A stretch of DNA of 44,154 bases from NCBI GenBank assembly GCA_920105805.1, contig CAKKTI010000154.1, positions 1 to 44,154 of the forward strand. Direction: 5' to 3'. The stretch's first letter is position 1; each line of letters starts with the position of its first letter. This DNA is from Condylostoma magnum (Eukaryota > Ciliophora > Heterotrichea > Heterotrichida > Condylostomatidae). The position numbers and the translations under genes are program-made. Below, piece by piece: positions 35,541 to 44,154 of the stretch. The notes below the pieces were generated by a model, which saw nothing but the letters and a program-made list of their open reading frames with translations, had not been told where the DNA came from and ran no database searches.

Positions 35541-36953
35541 TCAATAATAAGAGCCTTGGACTTTAGGCCTTTCTTGCATTTATTATCCTTCCTAATCACT
35601 TAAAGCGAAATATTGGGAAACTGCCGAATTTACTTATAGCTGCATGTCCATTTGTAGTTCTCTTTTCACCCAGATTCTATATCCGACTAGAATAGCGATG
35701 ATTATGGCCAGTAGTATACTTATGATTAAAAATAGTACCCATCCACTTACTCCTTCTTGTTTTGGAGTTTTTGGAGTAGAAGGTGGTTTAATGTCAAAAT
35801 CTTCACAGAATTTAGGCCTGTCTGAAAATCCAGCACATATGGCAGGGGCAATTGCACTTACCTCCCAGTCCCCTCTATAAGTCGAATTATTAATCAGTAA
35901 AGAGGGGTGAAAATGAATACCCATATTAGCCTATAGCTCGACCTCTTGAGCAAATAAGGAGTTATCGTCTATACTAAAGTCAGCTCCCTAAAAACTATTA
36001 ACAACACAATCGTCTATCCTAGATTTAGCAATTTTAGATTAATTCATAGCTTTGGCCGAACAATCCTCTGTGAAATGTTGGCCTACAACACAGTTATCCT
36101 TGTACTATTTCATATATTTTAGCCATATATTGACTCTATATTCTTTTCATATACAAATCTGTCTTAAATCCTCCATTACAACATCTTTTCCAGTCAAAGG
36201 CCCTAACTCATCATCAGGGTCTGGTGCACAGTATCTACCTCCTGATATACAGTCCGGTTGCTCGACACCCCAGCCCTGCTGCCTACATACAGGGCAGTAC
36301 CATGATACATAATGAGAATCATACTTAATCCTTTTATTATCCAAAGGAAACTTCTTATCTACAATTTCTGAGAAAAAGTTATAAGCTTTTACATTACTCG
36401 AGGTAATCCATGATACAATCTCTACATTATTCCTTTACTTGTCCATTTCAAAGTACAGAGTTAAAACAACTTAATCCTTGTACTGCTCTTACGACAAATA
36501 CTACTTTAAGATTTCTCCATCTGACTTTTTAATCAAAAACGACGGAATGTATAGATTTCCAGCTGCACCGTTATCCGTCATTATAATATGCCCAGGGTCC
36601 TCGTTTTCCTTGTTATCTACTACGACAACTGCATGCATTCCAATCTCCTATGCATTTCTTACTTTTTACACAAAATAACAATCACCTCTGTCTACTAATA
36701 AAATTGCTACATTGTGAGTGTCTTCTATATGGTAGTCTATATCTGTCAGCCTATCACATGCTTTTTCCTCCCCTTGCATTGGAGTGTACAATCTGCCTAC
36801 TATTACAGAGCCGTATGGAGGATTTCCGAAATTTGCTAAAGAACTTGGCAGCTCTGCATGTTGATGCATACTAAGGAACTCGTCAGCTAGGATTTTTGGA
36901 CTTGTAACTATTATTTTAGAGATTGCTGTGTAAATAAGGTAAATGCAAAACAT
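35541..36953 (-). CDS. Vacuolar sorting receptor (VSR/BP-80-like)
   Basis: A 470-residue type I membrane protein that should bind hydrolases in the Golgi or endosomes and deliver them to the vacuole. Residues 1-15 form a signal peptide. A PA domain follows (YGSVIVGRLYTP, VAILLVDRGDCYFVQKV, VVVVDN). Residues about 215-260 hold the VSR-specific segment with WYCPVC, CISGGRYCAPDPD and GKDVVMEDLRQIC. The membrane span is at 404-424. The cytosolic tail contains YFAL at 448-451, a tyrosine sorting motif comparable to YMPL of plant VSRs. The tail is seen only if several TAA/TAG codons are Gln; the stop is TGA 35543-35541. The EGF-like modules of plant VSRs are not evident. Confidence 0.93.
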
Positions 36954-37006
36954 TTTATTTGTATTATGCAGCTATGTAATTTGTAAATAGGATTATGGGC
37001 TGTTGC

Positions 37007-39205
37007 TTAATAATGAATGGGATGAATTAGTTGTGAAAGTGTTAATTTACCATGTTGTACAAAATTTTAACTAATCTCTTACGATGATTTTACTTATAAT
37101 AATTGTTCGATAAACAATTTCATTTAGGCCATCTGTTCTTGCATTATTTAGTTCTAGTTCTGAATTAAATCTAGTTTTTATGCTAAATTTTATTAACAGT
37201 TGCATATGTTCTACTCATATATTTTGTTCTACTTTTGATTAGTTTCTTATGATTTTTTAGCTTCAATTATTTTTTTAGCATCTTGAATAATTATACAACT
37301 TTAATCATCCTTGTAAGTTTCTCTAAGTTTCAATAATTACTTAGTTTCATGCAAGGCCTCTATATTAACCCTATTTCTAATCTCAGCTACTTCCTTCATT
37401 TCTTCCCATATAGTAGGAAACTCCTCTTTTATTTACTTTATCAGATGCTTCCCCATTACTAGCAAATTTGACTCCTAAGCAGCTACAACTGTGTAAATCC
37501 TTAGCTATTACAATACAACTTCAATATCCCCAAAATAAGCGCCTTGGGGAATCCTTTTATACACAGTTCTTTCCTTTCCATATACATATTTCATCCTTCC
37601 CTACTCTAAAAAGTATATTTCATTAGCAATAGACTTTTCTTTGATTACTGTTTCTTCAGAGTGAACAAGTTGATGACTTAAGAATGGAACAATTTAGGCA
37701 ATAAACCCATGATCTCTAGATTTAAAAAACCCTAATTGCTTAACAGCTCCATGATGCATTGATAAAGCTATTTTATATTACAGCTTTTTAGGCAATTCAT
37801 TGAAAATACTTTGCTTATCAGCCCACGAGTACCCTGACTTCTCAGCAGCATATTTTATAGACTGTACCAATTGTTACTTAAACACTTAACTTAGTTCTGC
37901 TTCTTAAGCAAACTCATCGATTATGGTTAATTTTTTCATCAGTATATTTTCTTTAGAATCCATACTACTTAAGGTAGATGCGAGGGACCCAATAGTAAAG
38001 GATATAAAAATCATTCCAAAAATCATCCATATTATGCTAATCAGTCGCTCTGTGTTCGTGCTTGCTGAAATATCACCATATCCTACTGTGGATAAAGTAG
38101 TCATTGCTCAGTAAACACTGGCTGTATACTGAGTCAAGATATCATTATCAATGTACCCTCCCTTTACAACCCATGTATCAGGATGAAAGTGATATACTTT
38201 AGCCATAAGGAACCAAAGACAACTTACAAAATGAATTGCTAGTATTAAAGTAAAAAGAGCTTTAAGCATTCTAATCCTACTTTATCCAAGACTGAAAAAG
38301 TTTTTAATGGATTCTAGTATAAACCAATTATAAGATTTGAATACTTTAAAAATTCTAGACATTCGTAGTAGCCGGTAAAGCCGGGGTAAACGAAATATTC
38401 TTAGTATATCGTTGTATTGGGTTGCAGACTCATCTCCCATTAGTAAATTAAAGGGAATGCAGGCCAGGATATCAATAAGAAGCCATGATTTTAAATACTT
38501 CATAAATATTTTCTTGCGATCTGTTAGAATCTACCCTTTATTATTTCAAATTGCTGTATTTAAAGTAATCAGAATATCTATGAAAAATAGGCAATCAATG
38601 CATAATTCTAATACTAGTCAATCATCATCTATATATGCCATTTTAAATGGCATTACAATAGCAGTGTATGCTAAAAGTAATATTATAATAAATGTTCAAA
38701 TCTGATATATATTGGATTTCGGATTAATTATGCAGAAAGGAGTAGTCTATTTACCTACTTGAACTTCTTAGTATATCATTTACTCATTTTTTGGTATAAT
38801 TTCAATTGTTTTTTCATGATTTACCGATTTAAATACATTTTCTGATGTTCCAAACAGTAGAATTTCAGTTTGAAGACGCTTCATTATCAGATTTGCCTTG
38901 ACTTTAACTTTTAGCCTCTATCATACTTCCGTATATCTGCAATTACATGTTGGAGTATTTCTTATTTCCATTCTCTTACGTTCAGTTGAGCTTTTACTGT
39001 CTATGTCTAAGTCCTTAAGCCTATCTAAAGGTATGAGTTTCCTTTCAATATTTTAATTTGTGTTTTAAGAACTATTGCTTGAATTTAGTAACTATTAGTT
39101 TTCTTGTATCTCATTGAATGTATTCCTATATGTATTATTTTCCCAGTCATCTATTTCTGACGTATCAGCTTTTGAATGCTTTGCAAACTATTTACCTTTA
39201 TCCAT
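37007..39205 (-). CDS. Voltage-gated K+ channel with cyclic-nucleotide-binding domain (KCNH/HCN type)
   Basis: About 732 residues. The polar N-terminus is followed by six membrane segments: S1 near IWTFIIILLLAYTAIVMPF, S4 with Arg at every third place (RIFRLPRLYRLLRMSRIF), and a pore with the K+ filter TTLSTVGYGD before S6. A C-linker follows (AEKSGYSWADKQSIFNELPKKLQYKI), then a cyclic-nucleotide-binding domain (EIYFLEQGRMKY, GAYFGDIEVV) and a C-terminal coiled coil (IMQEQMAQMKLFIEQLLQ). The Trp just before the pore helix (VYWAMTT) is encoded by TGA 38108-38110. Such channels set membrane potential and ciliary beat in ciliates. The end is uncertain: TAA 37009-37007 is chosen because no TGA occurs until inside the VSR gene; earlier TAA codons are possible. 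Confidence 0.9.
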
Positions 39206-39253
39206 ATTATTTACTATATGAAAAACAAGTTTACTGGATAATTTATTAATTAA

Positions 39254-41782
39254 CTAGAATAGATACCGTTTTACCGTATCAAATAAAATAGTTTTACTGA
39301 TCGGTTTAACCAAAGATAGATCCATTCCAGACTATAGACACAAATTTTTATAATCTTCGCCCGTATTCCCAGATACTCCGATTATTTTAACAGGTTATAA
39401 ACCCATTTAATTTTCGTAATCCCTTATTTAAATAGCGACTTAATATCCTGATAGTTCAGAACTCAATGACCCATCAAGTAAAATTAAGCCAATTTCATTG
39501 AATGAGTTTTGATACTATTATATAGCTGTATGCCCATCGAAAATTTGAATTGCATTGTATCCTTGAGATGATAGCATGCTGTAAAACATGCTATTTAAGA
39601 ACTAATCATCATCTACTATCATTATACTTTTACCAGATTGGATATCATTCACTTGTTATGAGGATATGCTAACTAAATCTCCCCTTTTAAGCGGCTTTGA
39701 AATTACACCTGTTATAGATTTACTTATGTTTTTATACCGGTCTTACTCCTCCTAACTAGCTAGTATATAGATAGGAACTTTTAACATACCAAATTTTAAC
39801 ATTTCAATCTTTCTAATTATTTCAGCAACATCAATTCCACTACGATTATCAACCTTTACATTGATAAAAATGTAATCGAAAAAGCTCTCATCGTATTAGG
39901 AGTAAATATCGATAATTGCATCACTTGAGAAAGCTTATATTACTTCTGCCCCCATTTACTACAGTGTTTCTGAGTTTACTCTCATGCTCACCTTACTAAA
40001 ATCTCCTAAAAGGACCTTTTTCTCTAATAAAACCTATTCTACTTTTTTGTAATCTTCTGTATTGACTTCACATGGAATCTTTATTTAGAACGTTGCTCCT
40101 TTATTTTACTCTGATGTGACTGAAATGTTTCCTCCATAAAAGTTAGCCAGAGTCTTTGAAATTCATAATCCAAGCCCAGTACCTCCATATTACTTCTGAG
40201 TATTTGAGTCTTCTTATTGGAAAGGAGAAAAAAGTTTACTTATGTTTTCCTTAGCTATTCCTTTTCCAGTATCACTTACATATATGTATAGAATTCCTCG
40301 TGTTTCGTTGTAGTACTCACAGTATAATTCCTGTTGTATATCTTCCTGTTGCTATTCTAACTATTACTATTCTGAATCAAGACGTGACTTAGTGTAAGGT
40401 AATTAAAGGAATGTGCCAACTTAAATGGAAATTTCTTTTACAAAACTTTTCAGTTTATAATTGTAATGATTAGACTCTTCTTTCAATTCATCTAATTCTT
40501 CATCCCAATCAAAATCATCGTTTATAGAGTTTGTTTAAGTCATCGGCTATGTTGAAATTTGTGGACTATTTTAGCCTGTTTAGATTTTATTCAAGTACAA
40601 AGTTTTAGATGTGTAATAATACTTAGGAGGAGCATGCATAAGATTCTCTGGTACTGATTACTTATCAGCTTTTCAAATAACACTAAGATTGATTCCTCCA
40701 GTCTCCGTGAATTTTACTGCATTGCTAAGCATATTTATTATGATTTGAGTGATTCTAGGACTATCTATTATTATTGACTTTGGAAGCCTTTTATCAATGT
40801 CCATATTGAGGTATAATCCTTTATCAGTAACTTGATTTGTGTATATATTACATATTTTTTGCATTGATAGCCTAAAATCTGTCGGAGATAAAATTGGACT
40901 AAACTTCTCTGAGTTTATTTTATACACATCTAAGACATTGCCAATCAGTCCTAACAAGATTTCTCCTGAGTCGATTGCCCTGCTTAATAAGCTTTAAACC
41001 TCCTCATCTACAAACTACATCTTATCAGACAGCAAATCAAGTGATCCTAATAATCTAAGTAAATCTTACATATTTAAAGGATTCCTAAACTCATGGGAAG
41101 CAGCAGCAAAGAAGGCCTCAGCTGCCTTTTTAGCTTATTGGGAATCTGACAATTACTTCTTTGTTTTATCTCCCTTTTTCCTCGAATAAGCTTCCAAAAA
41201 GACAGTGATAGACATAGCAATGAAACTAAACGATATATTAAGCAATCTTGTTCTACTCAATAGTAACATTACTTGATCACCATCGTATACATTGCTTTAC
41301 TGTATAAAATGGGACATTAGCACGTTGAACAGCATAGGCTGGGTAGCTCCCCATATAATAGAGGTCATCACCATAGAGTGATAAATAGTAGGGGCTACTA
41401 CATAAAAACAACATGGTATTATAGACTAGAAAAACATCAAAGCAATTGCATCAGAAGGTAGAGTAAGTCCTACCATTACCTTATTATAAATTACATTATC
41501 TAAAAGCCAAATAAGACAAATTAACATCCCAATCTACCTCCATCTTCCTAAATACGAAAGAAGGAAGGGAATTAGTATAAACATTGCTGAAAATACGATG
41601 CCTAGTATTCTAGTAATCCCAGTGGTTTCAAATGCATAGTATATACAGCATAATCCACATAAAAGGTTTAGTATAGAAATAAACCCGATTCTGAATTTCA
41701 AATACTACTCTTCTACTTCATTTTAAACAATTCCTTTGTGGAATCTTCTAACAATAAAGCTTTAACACTTATATTCTGACAT
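39254..41782 (-). CDS. Membrane hybrid histidine kinase with two receiver domains
   Basis: An 842-residue two-component protein. Residues about 30-210 hold five or six membrane segments. The dimerisation region has the phospho-acceptor His230 in AASHEFRNPLN, and the ATPase domain has the N-box NMLSNAVKFTE, VSDTGKGI and GTGLGLWISKTL, where Trp is TGA 40163-40165. A Gln-rich insert separates N-box and G1. The first receiver domain has Asn at the phosphorylation site (YIFINVKVDN) but keeps the Lys (ISKPLKR), so it looks degenerate. The second is intact: IMIVDDDQF, acceptor Asp in LILLDGSLS, Lys in LVKPIS. No input ligand can be read. The start is ATG 41782, 13 bases from the upstream gene's stop. 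The stop is TAG 39256-39254; the channel gene lies in the same frame downstream. Confidence 0.92.
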
Positions 41783-41795
41783 TTTATTAACAAAA

Positions 41796-44154
41796 TTAAT
41801 CTATTATAACTGCGATGGTAGGCAGTAAGTGAGCTAGATATTCTTCCTCTATAACTAGTTTTGATTCCTCTTCCATTAGTCTGTATGCAAGCCAAACGGC
41901 TTATGCATTATCGGGTTGAGTAACTCTGTCTCTTAATCCTAATAAAAGCTCTTCAAGCTCATTTAAATACTCAGCCCAGTCAATGTTTGCTTTGAATCTT
42001 CATTGTATTTACGCTGTAATTTCTTCAAAATCTTAGGCAATTAGTGACAATTGCTCTTCTATTGTTACATTTTCAAAAACCTCTGAAAACGATTTAAGTT
42101 TTTCAGGGGAAAACAACATATATTGCTGGTTCATATGCTTAAAGTTATTGAAAGATATTGCTTTTACTTAATCATCGTTTTCTGAGGAGAAAACTTCTGA
42201 GTATTCGTTAAAAATTTTCTCCATTAGTTGTTTATTTACTCTATAGCAAGAAATGTGCTTTACTAATAATTCAATTTCCTAAAATTATAAGAATCCATCT
42301 CCATTCAAATCTGCTGCTTCGTATATATTATGCAGAAACTGAAACTCCTATGCTCTTTTTTCCTCTAAAAACTGAAAAATGTTAAGAAAGGCTTAATCAA
42401 AGTCTATGAGTTATTTTTACTTTTACTTTGTTTTCTCTATAATTTCTTATAGCTCAGTTTGATATTATTAATCACTTAGACTGGATTAAAAGCATATAAT
42501 AAACTGCTTTAAATTATATAATCTTTTTTCATCATACTCCTAATTGTTTAATAGCCTAGGCTATTCTTCAATACTACATAAACATTTATAGTAAGTAACT
42601 TTATCCTAATTATCTAAAGGCTAAAACAAGTTAACCATTCTTCCAAACATCTTAACTCTGTTTACATTTTGATATTTTATAATGGATGATAGCAGCTAGG
42701 AGTACTTTATTTCCGCAATCTTTTGTAATCCATACTTTTTCATATACGATTCCATTATAACAACTCCCATTTCAGAGGTTTCATAGTTAGTATGTCTGAA
42801 TTAATCATGAAAAATAGTTATTCATTTAAGCAATAACTTCTTTACCATTATGTTTTTTAGTTTATGAGTTGGAGTATCCCTTACTCTTTTTGCTAATTAT
42901 AATGGTAAGTTTTTAGTAACTGTTGTTTATTATGGAATGCTGCCTTGTATCAATTTTCCTCATAATTTCTTTTTCTATGCTGTTTCTTGAATATTCATAC
43001 TAGAATCATCATCCTTTTTATACACCTCATCCATTTAATCTTTTAAGCCCATCTACTGAAGCACTATTCTTAGATTATGTATAAATGATTAAACTAATTC
43101 ATCAGTGCTATCTCCAGTTTATGTAGATAAATTATTCACATTCATGCGTAATTAAGAGAAAACCTCTTCAACTTCTTTTGACTTTTTGTTAAATTAATCT
43201 TAAATAACCTAACCGAATTAAGCAAACTACTCTGGGGTTAAAATATTCTATAGTTACATCTCAGTAAATTCCATTTATTCAGGTAAATCGTGATTTAAGT
43301 ACTTATCCGTTAAACTATCAATGCCCTTTATATAATCACTGGCCATCTTTATGATTTTTTTAATTTATTCCGTATCAGGTGTACAGTCTGTGCTTTTCAC
43401 TTAAATTTCTCCTTCACTAGTCCCACAAAGATCTTCAACTTTAGTTTGTATGCTTTTATTTACCATTTGATCCTATACTGGGTCAGTTCCTATATCTCTA
43501 AAATCAGCGGATGTGAATATAATTTGCTCGTTTTACCTTTACTATAGAATCGATTCAGTAAACTGTTTCACATCTGAGAACTCTTATTTATTCAATCGCA
43601 ATATTGGATCTTATTTCATTATTTAATCTAATCTTTACTAGCCTTTTTCAATTATTCTAATTTTATTAGGAAGTAGAGTTGACCTATTAGGGTGAGTTTA
43701 AGTATCTAAATAAGGATTTATTCTAAGTTTTTCCTTGCATATACGATTCTCTTCTTTTAGTATTAAATTTTCCTTTTTAATTAGCTTGTAATGTTATCTT
43801 ATTATTTCCATTTGCTTTAATATTTTAAGCTCTCGTTTTTCTTTAAATTCGATATCTGCTTCCTTTCCTTTAATTTTGTGTATTAAAGAATCTATTTTAA
43901 AATCCTTTTCTCTCACTATTTCCTCAAAGTCTTTTACTATTTTACTCTTTTCTTAATTGCTTTGATCTTTTTATGTACAAATATTCTTTTCAATTTATTC
44001 AATTTTAGTTTAATAGAACAAAATTGTCTTTTAGAATAAGTCTTGATATGCATTCCAAACTCTTGACAGTAATTATCCTCTTTCATTACTATGAACTGAT
44101 ATTTATCGAATAATTTCTTATAGGCAAACTTAGTATATTGTGTTAGTCCTCTAA
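41796..44154 (-). CDS. EF-hand and coiled-coil protein, 5' end beyond the window
   Basis: At least 785 codons are open to the window's end, so the start is missing. The first 400 residues are charged, with long helices (ADIEFKEKRELKILKQMEII). A helical region without known motifs follows. One canonical Ca2+-binding EF-hand loop is clear: AADLNGDGFLQFQEIELLV, with Asp, Asn, Asp, Gly and the final Glu in place. The last 130 residues are acidic (ANIDWAEYLNELEELLLG). It may be a Ca2+-regulated structural or axonemal protein; this is inference. The stop is TAA 41798-41796; reading on as Gln would overlap the histidine kinase start. It lies first in a run of six genes on this strand. Confidence 0.78.

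Larger units (their letters stand above)
32440..35890 (-). repeat. Inverted segmental duplication, arm B
   Basis: Minus-strand copy of the cassette partnered with 18330-20945. This arm keeps the full order VSR 3' end, spacer, complete rhodanese, protease. The partner arm has lost nearly all of the rhodanese gene. The arms lie about 11.5 kb apart in opposite orientation. Boundaries are estimated by eye. Confidence 0.75.

Overview
This window reads as macronuclear-type DNA from a ciliate with an ambiguous genetic code. Read with the standard code, almost every gene looks shattered. Read with TAA and TAG as Gln and TGA as Trp, about twenty genes open up into recognisable full-length proteins. 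TGA falls on family-conserved tryptophans in a papain-fold protein, a K+ channel, a histidine kinase, a rhodanese, a COMM-domain protein and a protein kinase. All three triplets also look like real ends: TGA after MsrA, the vacuolar sorting receptor (VSR) and a Cys-rich receptor; TAG after the papain-fold protein, kinesin-13 and the histidine kinase; TAA after one protease, a small protein and the EF-hand protein. This matches the code described for the heterotrich Condylostoma (NCBI table 28) better than the karyorelict code (table 27, TGA the only stop). The organism call is an inference; I cannot name a species.

Layout. 1-678: no gene, one hairpin. 679-1854 (+): NEK-like pseudokinase. 1891-14841 (-): one 4,316-codon type I membrane protein with Ig/Calx-like repeats, a very long GCC2/GCC3-type Cys-rich array, one membrane span and a long cytosolic coiled coil. 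14842-16868: gene-poor, one doubtful ORF. 16869-20932: two divergent S1-type serine proteases with relics of a VSR gene and a rhodanese gene between them. 21355-25818: compact cluster of a COMM-only protein, a small protein, kinesin-13, an NSRP1-like coiled-coil protein, MsrA and a Gln-rich protein. 26005-32093: rhodanese, Cys-rich receptor-like protein, cyclin, inactive cathepsin-like protein, long Gln-rich protein. 32460-44154: six genes head to tail on the minus strand (EF-hand protein, hybrid histidine kinase, cyclic-nucleotide-type K+ channel, VSR, rhodanese, disrupted protease) with gaps of only 13 to 132 bases.

How the parts relate. The VSR-rhodanese-protease cassette at 36.9-32.5 kb (-) has an inverted, internally deleted partner at 18.3-20.9 kb (+), so part of this window arose by duplication. 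Gene ends are packed tightly: convergent stops lie about 6 to 40 bases apart, which suits termination judged by closeness to the mRNA end. No intron is needed to keep any main gene in frame, but introns of 15 bases, as known in heterotrichs, would not show in a frame-based reading. No tRNA, rRNA, CRISPR array, transposon or virus-like element was recognised.
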